A stretch of 64,000 nt of DNA from Magnetovibrio sp. (GCA_002722175.1 PBKU01000050.1:152106-216105), one strand, 5' to 3'; shown: positions 36,473-45,832, numbered from the stretch's first letter. The notes: a model not told the origin generated them from the letters alone. Numbers and translations: made by a program.

Positions 36473-37393
36473 TTATGATAAATTCTGTGGCTTTATTTTT
36501 TGCTCTTCGGGCATATCTTGTTGGGCATCAATGACTTTCTTCTTCTGACCTTGCGTTTTTTTGAAAATATTAAAAAGTTTTTCCCCGTTTTTTTCTTCAA
36601 TTGCTTGCTTTATTATCGTTAGGTGATTTGTAAAACGTTCAAGAGAGGTTAAAAGGGCTTCGTCATTTTCTAAAAATATATCACGCCACATTATGGGATC
36701 AGAAGCTGCTATTCGCGTAAAATCACGAAATCCGCTAGCCGAAAATTTTATGATTTCTTCTCTCAAGTGGCCCTCAAGATTTAAAGCAGTACTTACAATA
36801 GTATACGCGATCAAGTGAGGAAGGTGTGAGGTGATAGCCAGGATTTGGTCATGGCGTTCGGCGCTCATAACTTCTACCGTCATCCCAATTTTTCTCCAAA
36901 ACCTGGAAACTTGGTGGATAGCATTTTTATCAGTATTTTTATCAGGTGTTAGAATACACCAACGTCCTTCGAACAGCTCAGAAAACCCGTTTTCCGGCCC
37001 AGACTTTTCAGTTCCAGCAACTGGATGACCAGGTACAACATGAACTCCTTTGGGAATAAACGGGACTATATGATTGTGCACACAGTTTTTTGAGGAACCA
37101 ACATCCGTGATAATTGTGCCCTTTTTTAGGTGATTGCCTATTAACTTCGCAATGGATTGGTATGTGTTAAGCGGTGTACATATTATAACAAGATCTGCGC
37201 CTTTTACTGTCTCAAGGAGATCAAGAGAATAATTGTCGCCAAGCTGCAATTGACGGGCTTTATCCAAGGTTTTTCCGCTACGTGAAGCAATTGAAATTTC
37301 GCTAACCAGGCTTTCTTTACGAATCGCTCGGGCAATGGAGGACCCTATTAGTCCAATTCCGATTAATGCTACGTGCTGGAACAAAGAACGCAT
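36473..37393 (-). CDS. tyrA: Prephenate/arogenate dehydrogenase
   Basis: This enzyme oxidatively decarboxylates prephenate or arogenate on the way to tyrosine. The 306-residue protein has an N-terminal Rossmann fold, VALIGIGLIGSSIARAIRKE at about 8-27, then IICTPLNTYQSI and ITDVGSSKNCVHNHI. VPGHPVAGTEKSGPENGFSE carries the substrate-site histidine, and ITSHLPHLIAYTIVSTALN lies in the helical dimerisation domain. The ATG at 37393 overlaps the hisC stop (TGATG), so the two are translationally coupled. The C-terminal 30 residues are lysine-rich. Whether prephenate or arogenate is preferred cannot be decided from this sequence. Confidence 0.92.
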   Translation of the reverse strand: MRSLFQHVALIGIGLIGSSIARAIRKESLVSEISIASRSGKTLDKARQLQLGDNYSLDLLETVKGADLVIICTPLNTYQSIAKLIGNHLKKGTIITDVGSSKNCVHNHIVPFIPKGVHVVPGHPVAGTEKSGPENGFSELFEGRWCILTPDKNTDKNAIHQVSRFWRKIGMTVEVMSAERHDQILAITSHLPHLIAYTIVSTALNLEGHLREEIIKFSASGFRDFTRIAASDPIMWRDIFLENDEALLTSLERFTNHLTIIKQAIEEKNGEKLFNIFKKTQGQKKKVIDAQQDMPEEQKIKPQNLS

Positions 37394-38508
37394 CAATCTT
37401 TACCAAAAACAGGAGTGTCTTGACTTAAAAAAAGTGATAGTGAATCAATAAGTAATTTCATTTCTTCCTCTAAACCAATACTGATGCGCAAGCAATTAGG
37501 GAGATTATAATTTGTTAAATTTCTTACAAGGATACCTTTTGATTCTAAGAAAGAATCGGCAGATGATGCGCCATGATTTTTTTTCTCGTTAAAACATACA
37601 AGCAAGAAATTACACACACTAGGGCCGACAGATAGACCTAGATTCATCAGTTCATTTTTTGTCCACTCGCGCCAAAAGTCATTGTGGTTTTGTGAACGTG
37701 TGAGGAATTCTTCATCGCTAAAAGATGCTATCCCAGCTTCTAAAGCAGGTGTTGATACGTTAAAAGGGCTACGAATACGATTTAATGCATCTACAATATG
37801 TTGTGGACAGTATGCCCAACCAAGACGCAATCCACCAAGTGCATGAATTTTTGAAAAGGTTCTCGTCATTACAGTGTTTTCACCTTCATTTACAAGCTCA
37901 AGGCCTGGTTCGTAATCGCCTTCATGCACAAATTCTGCGTATGCTGCATCAATTACAAGAAGGATATCATCACGCAGTTTTTCTCGAAGATGGGACATCT
38001 TTGAGGAAGATAGGTATGTTCCAGTAGGGTTGTTTGGGTTTGCTAAAAAAACAATCTTGGTTCGACTAGTGACCGCGTTTAGAAGATTTTCTACATTTGC
38101 ACTAAGGTTTTTTTCGGGGGCTTTTACTGGCTTTGCGCCAACGGACAGCGCCATAATTGGATACATAGCAAAACCATATTCAGAATAAAGCACCTCATCC
38201 CCCGTGCCAGCAAAACTGCGACACAACAAAGTTAAGAGTTCATCTGAGCCGGCACCGCAGATAATTTTCTTTGGATCTAAATTATAACGTTCTCCGATAG
38301 CGTTTCTCAGGTCCTCTGCTGCGCCATCAGGGTAACGATGTAAAGAAGTTGCACAAGAATCAAAGGCTTTTATCGCAAGGGGGTTAGGTCCTAAAGCACC
38401 CTCATTGGACGAGAGTTTTATAATCTTACGTTTACTACTCAAATTAGATTTTCCGCCAACATATGGGATAATATCGGATATTCCAGGTTTTGGGCTAATG
38501 CTAACCAT
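37393..38508 (-). CDS. hisC: Histidinol-phosphate/aromatic aminotransferase
   Basis: This PLP enzyme of about 371 residues belongs to the HisC family. The start I use is ATG at 38508, with AGGA six bases upstream. GISDIIPYVGGKS, IIKLSSNEGALGPNPLAIKA, HRYPDGAAEDLRNAIGE and ICGAGSDELLTLLCRSFAG are typical. FLANPNNPTGTYLSSSKM contains the PLP-contacting asparagine, and MTRTFSKIHALGGLRLGWAY contains the Schiff-base lysine (TFSK). Because it is enclosed by chorismate mutase and tyrA genes, it probably also, or mainly, transaminates prephenate or aromatic 2-oxoacids, as HisC2-type enzymes do. It overlaps the chorismate mutase gene by eight bases. Confidence 0.92.
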   Translation of the reverse strand: MVSISPKPGISDIIPYVGGKSNLSSKRKIIKLSSNEGALGPNPLAIKAFDSCATSLHRYPDGAAEDLRNAIGERYNLDPKKIICGAGSDELLTLLCRSFAGTGDEVLYSEYGFAMYPIMALSVGAKPVKAPEKNLSANVENLLNAVTSRTKIVFLANPNNPTGTYLSSSKMSHLREKLRDDILLVIDAAYAEFVHEGDYEPGLELVNEGENTVMTRTFSKIHALGGLRLGWAYCPQHIVDALNRIRSPFNVSTPALEAGIASFSDEEFLTRSQNHNDFWREWTKNELMNLGLSVGPSVCNFLLVCFNEKKNHGASSADSFLESKGILVRNLTNYNLPNCLRISIGLEEEMKLLIDSLSLFLSQDTPVFGKD

Positions 38509-39394
38509 CTTGCTTCCTATCACTTAAAAATTTATCTGACCGGAAATTTTGTGGTGGCAATGCATATCCTCCAAGATGGATAACATCCGATACTTTGCCC
38601 TCAAAATATTGTTTTAATGAAGAAGCAATGGTTCCGTTTGGGTCAACAAAATTAGCTATTTCTACGAAATACATTGATATTTTGGGTTGATCATGGTTTG
38701 TCCAGAGAAAACAGGAATTAAATTCAAACTTAACATGTTCAATTGCTTTTTGGACCTCAACTTCGCTGATTCCAATGGTAGATTCAATAGCAATTAAGGA
38801 ACTATCATGGCCAGTCTCTTCTTGTGAAAGTTTTGCTATTACAGCCGATTCCAAGTAATTCTTTTTGATATTTGATGGTCCGGCAAATGGAAGTCGTGCT
38901 ATTATTTTAGGGGTTTCATCCGAATCAAATGCTATAAAGCGCAGCCAAATATCGTCGGCCCCTCTTTCTGGCCAGGGCAAAACCCCGACGGTTGCCTTGT
39001 CTTGTCTTATTGCTTCTACTACGGCCTGACATGAAGAGTATCTATGTATTGGGCTGAAACTCCCGTACTGGTCACGAGCTAGATTGCAATAATCAGGTTC
39101 ACCGTCAGGTTCGACTACAGCTATAGAGAACGGGCCTTGCATACGCAGCGACCCTGTTATGATTTCGCGCCACACTCGTATAAGCTCTTGAACAGGGAAA
39201 TTACTTTTGTGGCGATCTAATAGTCTATATATAATTTGAGCTTCCCGTCCTGGCCGTATTTTTATTGAACTTTCTTTTTTTAGGTTTTGTATCTCCTTCG
39301 AAATTATTGCTCGTTCAATAATTAAATCGTGTAATTGGTCGTCTATACGATCAATTTTTTGTCGGGCTTTAGATAACGCGTTTGTGTCAACCAT
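38501..39394 (-). CDS. Chorismate mutase with degenerate prephenate dehydratase-like C-terminal domain
   Basis: The protein of about 297 residues starts with an AroQ chorismate mutase domain (about 8-95): KARQKIDRIDDQLHDLIIER, KEIQNLKKESSIKIRPGREA and IYRLLDRHKS fit the AroH/PheA-N pattern, including the active-site Arg and Lys positions. The rest resembles prephenate dehydratase (FSIAVVEPDGEPDYCNLARD, YSSCQAVVEAIRQDKATVGV), but LPWPERG replaces the usual PIENS loop and no TRF catalytic motif is visible. An ACT-like end follows. It therefore probably acts only as a mutase, perhaps with a ligand-binding tail. It is the first gene of the cluster with hisC and tyrA. I use the ATG at 39394; a TTG at 39415 is also possible. 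Confidence 0.85.
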   Translation of the reverse strand: MVDTNALSKARQKIDRIDDQLHDLIIERAIISKEIQNLKKESSIKIRPGREAQIIYRLLDRHKSNFPVQELIRVWREIITGSLRMQGPFSIAVVEPDGEPDYCNLARDQYGSFSPIHRYSSCQAVVEAIRQDKATVGVLPWPERGADDIWLRFIAFDSDETPKIIARLPFAGPSNIKKNYLESAVIAKLSQEETGHDSSLIAIESTIGISEVEVQKAIEHVKFEFNSCFLWTNHDQPKISMYFVEIANFVDPNGTIASSLKQYFEGKVSDVIHLGGYALPPQNFRSDKFLSDRKQDG

Positions 39395-39816
39395 GATGGA
39401 AAGCCATTCGAACAATTAGAAACTTATGAGCAGAGCGGATGATATAGTGATAAATATAAGCGTCTACAAAATCAAAGAAAAGATTAACTTTTCCAGTAAA
39501 AGCATGGAAAGGCAGACCTCTTAGGACTTAAATGGATACTAAAAGATTTGGCTGTAAACTAGCTATTCTATTGAGAGGACTTGAAATTTTGCCTAGTGTT
39601 AGTACCCGTATTCAATGAATTGAAAGTACTAAATTTTGCTAATAGTCGAAAAAACATCTTATGCTAACATTTACTGATTTTTTTTATTAAGGTGGCGAAC
39701 AATTAGCCGGCATATCAGAAGTTTTAATGACGATTTTTAACTCTGTTTAATTCTTTTCAGGAAACTTGAAATCCGAGAGCCTAACTAAATATTGCACTTA
39801 ATTTGAGGATAGTGAA
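39395..39816. other. Divergent intergenic region with a long hairpin
   Basis: These 422 bases separate the aromatic cluster (minus) from queG (plus). I find no gene of useful length, no tRNA, no preQ1-type riboswitch before queG and no aromatic-rich leader peptide before chorismate mutase. The main feature is an inverted repeat at 39599-39632: TTAGTAC pairs with GTACTAA, and inside it TTCAAT-GA-ATTGAA forms a perfect inner palindrome. It lies about 180 bases before queG and 205 bases before the chorismate mutase start. Confidence 0.4.
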
Positions 39817-40881
39817 GTGGACAAAAAATTAAAGATAAGTGCAATGGCAAGAGCACTTGGATTTGATGATATAGGTTTCACCTCACCTGAAGTAAATTCT
39901 TTTGAGGTTGCTGCATTGGCTAAGTTCGTCAAGCAGGAAAGACATGGTGAAATGGATTGGTTAGCTCGTTCTGATGGGAAAAGAGGTATCCCCTCTTCCT
40001 TGATGAGTGATGTAAAAACAATTATCAGTTTGGGTGTGAATTATGGTCCGGTGGAAAGCCCTATTGATGACTTAGAACATCCCCAACATGGCTCAATCAG
40101 CGTTTATGCTAGGGGTGATGACTATCACAAGGTGATAAAAAAGCCGTTAAAACGATTAACTTGTTGGATTTGTGAAGAGTTTAATGCTTCAGCAAAATTT
40201 TTTATTGATACGGCACCGGTGATGGAAAAACCGATAGCCATGCGTGCTGGTCTTGGTTGGCAAGGGAAGCACACTAATCTCGTAAGCCGCAAATTTGGGT
40301 CATGGCTTTTTCTAGCTGAAATATATACAAATTTGTCACTGAGGCCTGATAATCCCGAAGTTGACCATTGTGGTGAATGCGATGCCTGTCTCAGGGCATG
40401 CCCAACAGGTGCTTTGGACGAGCCTTATAAAATTGACCCGCGTAAATGTATCTCTTATCTAACCATTGAACATAAGGGGGAAATCAAACCAGATTTGATG
40501 GATAGGATGGGGAATCGTATATTTGGCTGTGATGACTGCCTTGCGGTATGTCCGTGGAATAAATTTTCTAAACCTTCTAAAGTCGAGGAATTTAAACCGA
40601 GGCCAGAATTAGAGAAGCCATCCTTTTCTATGCTCGCTAAATTAGATGATAAATCGTTCCGACACATATTTACAAACTCCGCAATTAAGCGAACTGGCCG
40701 TGACCGCTTTATACGAAATGTCTTGATCGCAATCGGGAATAGCAATTGTATTTCCTTTTACAAATTAGCCAAGAATTTTATCAATGATCGATCATCATTA
40801 ATTGCCGAGGTTGCGGCAAGGGCTTGCAAATTAATTGAAAATAGCAGCAAGGCTTCAGTGACAAAAAATGAGCAGGGTTAA
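39817..40881 (+). CDS. queG: Epoxyqueuosine reductase
   Basis: QueG reduces epoxyqueuosine to queuosine in the wobble position of tRNAs for Tyr, His, Asn and Asp, using cobalamin and two [4Fe-4S] clusters. The 354 residues contain GVNYGPVESPIDDLEHPQHG, then SISVYARGDDYHKVIKKPLK, and the conserved IDTAPVMEKPIAMRAGLGWQ. The cluster ligands are CGECDACLRACPTGAL and CDDCLAVCPWNKFSKP. The C-terminal HEAT-like tail is short. The GTG start has GAGG eight bases upstream. The SUMF1-like gene follows with five bases between stop and ATG. Need for cobalamin fits a cell that also carries an MttB homologue. Confidence 0.95.
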   Translation: MDKKLKISAMARALGFDDIGFTSPEVNSFEVAALAKFVKQERHGEMDWLARSDGKRGIPSSLMSDVKTIISLGVNYGPVESPIDDLEHPQHGSISVYARGDDYHKVIKKPLKRLTCWICEEFNASAKFFIDTAPVMEKPIAMRAGLGWQGKHTNLVSRKFGSWLFLAEIYTNLSLRPDNPEVDHCGECDACLRACPTGALDEPYKIDPRKCISYLTIEHKGEIKPDLMDRMGNRIFGCDDCLAVCPWNKFSKPSKVEEFKPRPELEKPSFSMLAKLDDKSFRHIFTNSAIKRTGRDRFIRNVLIAIGNSNCISFYKLAKNFINDRSSLIAEVAARACKLIENSSKASVTKNEQG

Positions 40882-40885
40882 ACTG

Positions 40886-41770
40886 ATGCGTTTTTATTAT
40901 TTTGGGAAGTATTTTGTGCCACCTTTTACTTTCCTAATTGCTGTTCTTTGTTTTTCGCCCTTTGCATTTGGTCAGGGTGTGTATCCCTCGTGGGTCAAAC
41001 CAAAGGATATTTTAAAAGGGCCACTTATAAAGCCCGAGCAGGAGTTGCACCCTGGAGATATATTTCGTGATTGTGAAGAATGTCCAGATATGGTTGTTCT
41101 TGATGTTGGTGCAATTGTTGTTGGCTCAGAAAAATATACATCAGAAAAACCAACAAGGTTAATTCGTTTTAACCGGCCGTTTGCGATTGGGCGGTTTGAA
41201 ATTCAGCATTCAGAATGGCAATCCTGTATAGATCAAAAAGGGTGTAGTCATCAACCAGATGACCACGACTGGGGGCATTTCAGAATGCCCGTGATAAATG
41301 TAAATTTTGGGATGGTTCAAAACTTTGCTCGTTGGTTATCTAAAAAAACTGGAAAAACATATCGCCTTCCGTCTGAGGTCGAGTGGGAATATGCAGCGAG
41401 GGCAGGCTCCCGGCAGAATTATTGGTTTGGTGAAAAGGTTGGTAAGGGGCGAGTAAATTGTCGAAAGTGCGGGACACCTTGGTCAGGAATAGGAAATGCA
41501 CCAGTAGGGAGCTTTGAACCCAATCCTTGGGGTTTATATGACATGCACGGTAACGCTTTCGAGTGGGTTGAAGATTGTTGGCACAATAATTTTACTAATG
41601 CACCTAACACAATTAGAGCATGGGTTGAAGGTGATTGCCGATTCCGTGTCATTAAAGGTGGTTCTTGGTACTATTTTTCCAGAATGGCACGCTCTGCCAA
41701 TCGGCAAAAGAATTTGTCTGCAGTAAAGAGTTATTGGTTGAGTTTTCGCCTAGTCAGAGAGCTCGATTGA
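40886..41770 (+). CDS. Secreted SUMF1/formylglycine-generating-enzyme-like protein
   Basis: The protein of about 294 residues has a signal peptide (hydrophobic core at about 12-28, ending FAFGQG) and a SUMF1-type C-type-lectin fold. [20 protein letters not shown] is the domain entry, [20 protein letters not shown] and [16 protein letters not shown] are the strongest motifs, and [31 protein letters not shown] and LSFRLVREL complete it. The GDWRCH-type copper-cysteine pair of true formylglycine-generating enzymes is not evident, so sulfatase activation is unlikely. Such domains often bind or modify partners in the periplasm. It follows queG closely, and its last 17 bases overlap the convergent rnhA gene. 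Confidence 0.82.
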   Translation: MRFYYFGKYFVPPFTFLIAVLCFSPFAFGQGVYPSWVKPKDILKGPLIKPEQELHPGDIFRDCEECPDMVVLDVGAIVVGSEKYTSEKPTRLIRFNRPFAIGRFEIQHSEWQSCIDQKGCSHQPDDHDWGHFRMPVINVNFGMVQNFARWLSKKTGKTYRLPSEVEWEYAARAGSRQNYWFGEKVGKGRVNCRKCGTPWSGIGNAPVGSFEPNPWGLYDMHGNAFEWVEDCWHNNFTNAPNTIRAWVEGDCRFRVIKGGSWYYFSRMARSANRQKNLSAVKSYWLSFRLVRELD

Positions 41771-42311
41771 TCTGATACACCTCTTGTTTTGTTTCAATCA
41801 TCGCTTTTTCCACACCAGCTCGAGCCAGCTCGTCCGCCCTTTCATTGCAAGAATTCCCTGCATGGCCTTTTACCCAGAACCATTCAATATCATGTCCATC
41901 TAATATTGAATCAAGGCGCTCCCACAGATCCTTGTTTTTTACAGCTTTTTTTGTTGATGTTTTCCAACCATTACGTTTCCAACCATTAATCCAAGAAGTT
42001 ATGCCATTTTTTACATAGGTGCTGTCAGTATAAATTCTTATTTTTACAAGATATGGGGAAAGTGCTCGATTAGGATTAGGGGAAGGTGTTATTGATTCAG
42101 CAAAGTTTTTCAAGTTTTCCAAAGCCTTTATGGCAGCTAGCAACTCCATACGATTATTTGTCGTTTCGGACTCACCACCTGAGATTTCCATTTTATCAAC
42201 TTTTCCGGCATTTCCCCATATTAATAATGCGCCCCACCCACCAGGCCCCGGATTACCAGAGCACGCTCCGTCTGTATATATATCAACTATGTCGTCATTT
42301 CGGTCTAGCAT
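41754..42311 (-). CDS. rnhA: Ribonuclease HI with an internal insertion
   Basis: RNase HI degrades the RNA strand of RNA-DNA hybrids. The catalytic residues are visible: Asp in [20 protein letters not shown], Glu in [15 protein letters not shown], Asp in [12 protein letters not shown], and the late Asp in [15 protein letters not shown]. The basic handle region [17 protein letters not shown] is present. The protein has 185 residues instead of about 155, because roughly 20 residues (around [20 protein letters not shown]) are inserted after the first active-site helix. The start overlaps the end of thrB by 17 bases, and its 3' end overlaps the convergent SUMF1-like gene by 17 bases. thrB-rnhA order is usual in alphaproteobacteria. 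Confidence 0.93.
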   Translation of the reverse strand: MLDRNDDIVDIYTDGACSGNPGPGGWGALLIWGNAGKVDKMEISGGESETTNNRMELLAAIKALENLKNFAESITPSPNPNRALSPYLVKIRIYTDSTYVKNGITSWINGWKRNGWKTSTKKAVKNKDLWERLDSILDGHDIEWFWVKGHAGNSCNERADELARAGVEKAMIETKQEVYQINRAL

Positions 42312-43275
42312 GCAAATTTAACCCATAGGATTCAGGCTTACTTATTTCTTTGTGAAAATTGAGACGATTGATATAGGGCATTGGATCTTTCTTTAAGACA
42401 AGGGCTGTATCAGGAGTATCGAACCAGTCAAACAATCTAGTCAAAAGAAATCTCATGGCTGCGCCACATGAAAGAATTGGAAGCGCTTTCACTTCAGATG
42501 AATTTAAGGGACGCTCGTTCATGTATGCAGATAGCATCGACTGTCCTCGGTTAATAGAGAATGTTCCATCACTTTCAAAACACCACGCATTTAAACATAT
42601 CGCTAAGTCGTAAGCAAAGAAATCGGTACACGCAAAATAAAAATCAATTACTCCTGATACCTTATTCGATCTAAAAAGAATATTATCGGGGAATAGGTCT
42701 CCATGAATTGGCCCTTTGGGTAGTTTTGTTGGCCAATAGGTCTCGAGATGAGAAATTGTCTCCTTAAGTCCAATAGTTAAGTTATCATTCTTTAGGGCTT
42801 TAAGTTGGCTGCATCTTTCAAGCAACGGCATCCAGCTTTCTATTGATAAATTATTAGGTCGTTCCATACTGAAGCTCGCGCCGCAAATATGTAACTTTGC
42901 GAGCGTTTGTCCTATAAGTTGGCAGTGGTTTAACATAATTTCTTGGGGAGAGGTACCTGTGATAAATGTGATTATTGCGGCTTGTTTCCCGTAAATTTCG
43001 CCCCATGCAGTTCCATCCGATCTCCTTATAGGCGTTGCACATGGAAATCCTTTTAACGCTAAATGTTCCATGAGCCCAAGAAAAAATGGTAGGTCAACGG
43101 CTTGAACGCGTTTTTCATATATTGTGAGTATGTAGCAGCCCAGTCTGGTTTTTAGGAGGAAATTTGAATTCTCAATACCTGCCTTAATTCCGGTATAAGA
43201 CACAATTTCCCCAATATTGTAATCAGCAAGGAATTTTTGAATTATTGATTCTGAAATATTAGTGTAAACTGCCAT
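42295..43275 (-). CDS. thrB: Homoserine kinase, type II (APH fold)
   Basis: This kinase phosphorylates homoserine for threonine synthesis. The 326-residue protein is the aminoglycoside-phosphotransferase-fold ThrB of alphaproteobacteria, unrelated to the GHMP enzyme. [20 protein letters not shown], then [18 protein letters not shown], form the N-lobe. [20 protein letters not shown] is the catalytic HGD..N loop, and [20 protein letters not shown] gives the metal-binding Asp. [13 protein letters not shown] is conserved near the end. rnhA follows with overlapping reading frames. The usual upstream neighbour ispH is not present in the window. Confidence 0.94.
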   Translation of the reverse strand: MAVYTNISESIIQKFLADYNIGEIVSYTGIKAGIENSNFLLKTRLGCYILTIYEKRVQAVDLPFFLGLMEHLALKGFPCATPIRRSDGTAWGEIYGKQAAIITFITGTSPQEIMLNHCQLIGQTLAKLHICGASFSMERPNNLSIESWMPLLERCSQLKALKNDNLTIGLKETISHLETYWPTKLPKGPIHGDLFPDNILFRSNKVSGVIDFYFACTDFFAYDLAICLNAWCFESDGTFSINRGQSMLSAYMNERPLNSSEVKALPILSCGAAMRFLLTRLFDWFDTPDTALVLKKDPMPYINRLNFHKEISKPESYGLNLHARPK

Positions 43276-43363
43276 GCCACAGTCTATTGTACGTTTTCAT
43301 TTATTTGTGTTTTTTAAAGACCTTGGATTCGTTATATTTTCTTGTTGATTGCAAATATATAAA

Positions 43364-45127
43364 ATGACACTACAAAAACTCACTGTACCATATTCCAAGG
43401 TCATTTACATTGTTCTGTTTTTAGGGTGCCTTTGGATCCCCAACACCGTCTTTAGTACCATACCAAATGAAACTAATAATTCAAACCCACCAGAAACAGC
43501 TCCAACGTTGAGTTACGATATTCTATCAGTACAAAAAGCATTGTCTAAGCTTGGCTTGTATGTTGGTCCAGAGAATGGGCGCCTAACAGGCGAAACTATA
43601 GCCGCGATCAAATTCTATCAGCGGAGCAAGTTAATGGAGGTTGATGGCCAAGTAACAAAAGTTCTAATTGAAAAGCTTAACTACACAGTTAATATTCGCA
43701 AGTTAATGAAACGCCTAGATCAGGCTAGGAAAAGAAGCATCAGTGCAGCAAGAAGCAAACTATTATCCCATCCTGCGACACGTAATCTCATTTTAAGTGG
43801 TGAGGAAATAGAAATTGCAAATCCAATACGTGATGCAACTTCTTGTTTCAAGGTTCCGACAGCTTTTTGTCTTTTAGCCGAGGCTAGAGAAAGTGCAAAG
43901 GCAGTAGGTCGCCATGAACTTCGTGATTGGGCCTTAGGAGAAATCCTGATTGCCCAAGCTAGAGCTGGACTGGGCGAAGCAGCGTTTGAGACTACATCTC
44001 GTATTCGTGATCCCCGTTTAATTATCGTCGCTCTTGGTGATATTGCTGATGCAAGAGCCGCAGCCGGGGATGCGGATGCAGCGATTAGCGCTGCTAAATT
44101 AATTCCAGATAATGAAAAAAGAGCTAAGGTGATGATTTCAATAAGTGAAATTCAAGAAAAAAGAGGTGATGAAGGAGATGCAAAGAAAACCTTGCAAGTA
44201 CTTTTGAGGGAATTAGTTAAAATGCACCCACTGGTGAGCCGGATAGATTATCTCGCGAGAACGGCAGTTGTTTTTTACCGTACAGGTGAAAACAAAAAGT
44301 CTATGCAAATTCTTCATGAGATTGAACTTTTAATTTCCAAATTAAAAAAAAAAGAATATATAGATTCTTCACGTAGATTTTTTGCGTCAGCCTTGGTCCA
44401 AACAGGAGATGTAGCGGGCGCTCTTCAGATTCTAAAAAAAATCGAGAAAGAGAGTGATCGGATTCCGGTGTTTTTGGCGCTATCAGATTCCTATGCTGAA
44501 AAAAGAGATTGGAAAGCTACTATAAAGTTCGCTAATAATGTCAAAAAACCTAGGTTTCATGCTATTGCTCTTGGACGTATTGCTGCCGAGCAGATTACCG
44601 TTAGTAATTTCGCAGGCGCAGCATCAACCCTAAAAAAAGCCATAAAAGCTGTAGAAAATATAAAACGTCCATACGCAAAATCTTATGCTGTTAGTCACTT
44701 AATCATCGAATCAGCGAGGCTTTTTTTGTTAGGAAAACCAGACTACATACATGCTGGGAGTCGAGCAATTTATTTAGCCACTCAGATCTCAGATTCGCGT
44801 CTTAAAGCACGAGCTCTCTGGTTAATGTCAGCTTATTATGAAGAACATGGGCATGAAAGGGAGACACGAAGAATAATGCAATTAGCAAGAGGTGCAACTC
44901 TAGAGATTTCAAGCCGCTTAAGTCAGGTCTGGATGTTTAGCAACCTGGCTAACCTCCACGCGTACAACGGAAATTTTGAAGCTGGGTGGACCGCTTTTTA
45001 TAATGGTCTTGCAGTTGCTCAGAACATAGAGAATTCTTGGAATAGGGCTAGAACATTGGCTAAGTTAGCTTCTACGATGGTCATCCTAGTTGATCCAGGT
45101 CGTGGAGTTAATTCGGTTATAGAATAA
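43364..45127 (+). CDS. Exported peptidoglycan-binding protein with helical repeats
   Basis: I recognise the domains but not the specific protein. A signal peptide covers about residues 1-32 (VIYIVLFLGCLWIPNTVFST). A PG_binding_1 domain follows at about 50-105 (YDILSVQKALSKLGLYVGPE, NGRLTGETIAAIKFYQR). The rest, about 105-585, is alpha-helical with TPR/SEL1-like repeats, for example ALGEILIAQARAGLGEAAFE, IIVALGDIADARAAAGDADA and ALAVSDSYAEKRDW-like segments. That architecture suggests a periplasmic scaffold held to the cell wall. I use the ATG at 43364; a TTG at 43349 is also in frame, and neither has a clear ribosome binding site. A lipoprotein gene lies 126 bases downstream and may be a partner. 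Confidence 0.75.
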   Translation: MTLQKLTVPYSKVIYIVLFLGCLWIPNTVFSTIPNETNNSNPPETAPTLSYDILSVQKALSKLGLYVGPENGRLTGETIAAIKFYQRSKLMEVDGQVTKVLIEKLNYTVNIRKLMKRLDQARKRSISAARSKLLSHPATRNLILSGEEIEIANPIRDATSCFKVPTAFCLLAEARESAKAVGRHELRDWALGEILIAQARAGLGEAAFETTSRIRDPRLIIVALGDIADARAAAGDADAAISAAKLIPDNEKRAKVMISISEIQEKRGDEGDAKKTLQVLLRELVKMHPLVSRIDYLARTAVVFYRTGENKKSMQILHEIELLISKLKKKEYIDSSRRFFASALVQTGDVAGALQILKKIEKESDRIPVFLALSDSYAEKRDWKATIKFANNVKKPRFHAIALGRIAAEQITVSNFAGAASTLKKAIKAVENIKRPYAKSYAVSHLIIESARLFLLGKPDYIHAGSRAIYLATQISDSRLKARALWLMSAYYEEHGHERETRRIMQLARGATLEISSRLSQVWMFSNLANLHAYNGNFEAGWTAFYNGLAVAQNIENSWNRARTLAKLASTMVILVDPGRGVNSVIE

Positions 45128-45253
45128 AGCTCAACTTGTAGGGCACGTGGTTTTTCTCTACACTTTTTCCGGGGTGCTTATAATTGAAGACTTTACATTC
45201 GTTACCGCCTAACTAGTGGCAGTTACCCACCCATGGTAGTGAGTTAGAAGCTA

Positions 45254-45832
45254 ATGAATAATTGCAAGAACATTCTATATAGAGCCCTATTTGTTTTTCT
45301 CATTGTAATATCCACAATAAGTTTATCTGGGTGCGGAGTTACTGACTTTATTACCAAGAAAAGTATAACTTTACCATGTCCAGATTTTCGTATACTCGCT
45401 GATGCATCAATCTTAACCAAGTTTAGGCCGGGCCCAGGCCGTGACCTTACCGATGTTGACCACAATGCAAAGATTGAAAATGCACGTATCTCTTGCATAT
45501 CAGATATTGATGAAGAAAGTTTTGCGGGAACGATGGATGTCGACGTAGAGGTGATGTTTTCGGTTGAAAGAGGGCCGGTGAACCGCAACAGGTTAGCAAA
45601 ACTGCCTTATTTTATTAGCGTGATAGATGCAAAAAAAAATATTCTGTATCGTGAAACATTCAATGTCTTAGTTAAATTTATCGGAAACCGTTCGCGTATG
45701 TCAGTAATGACTGAACCTATTATACTTGAAATACCAATAAAAAAAGGCATGAGCGGGCGCGACTTTCTCATTTATATTGGCATGCAATTAACTAAGGAAG
45801 AATTACTTTTTGTTCGCGAAAGGGGCGATTAA
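45254..45832 (+). CDS. Predicted lipoprotein, 192 residues
   Basis: The N-terminus has a lipoprotein signal: a basic start, a hydrophobic core (LFVFLIVISTISL) and the lipobox LSGC with Cys27 as the acylation site. The mature part is mostly beta-like, with an acidic DVDVEVMFSVERGPVNRNRL strand region, YFISVIDAKKNILYRETFNV, and a C-terminal helix LTKEELLFVRER. A similar 'lipoprotein with FRILADA and GRDLTDV' pattern occurs in uncharacterised alphaproteobacterial proteins as far as I recall, but no function is known to me. It probably faces the periplasm. The gap to the peptidoglycan-binding protein upstream is 126 bases, and a glycine riboswitch follows about 100 bases after its stop. Confidence 0.75.
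   Translation: MNNCKNILYRALFVFLIVISTISLSGCGVTDFITKKSITLPCPDFRILADASILTKFRPGPGRDLTDVDHNAKIENARISCISDIDEESFAGTMDVDVEVMFSVERGPVNRNRLAKLPYFISVIDAKKNILYRETFNVLVKFIGNRSRMSVMTEPIILEIPIKKGMSGRDFLIYIGMQLTKEELLFVRERGD

Noticed and set aside
39416..39600. Leader peptide for attenuation of the aromatic cluster
   Set aside because: The only short frame (MLLLEKLIFSLIL) is not rich in Phe, Tyr or Trp and has no ribosome binding site.
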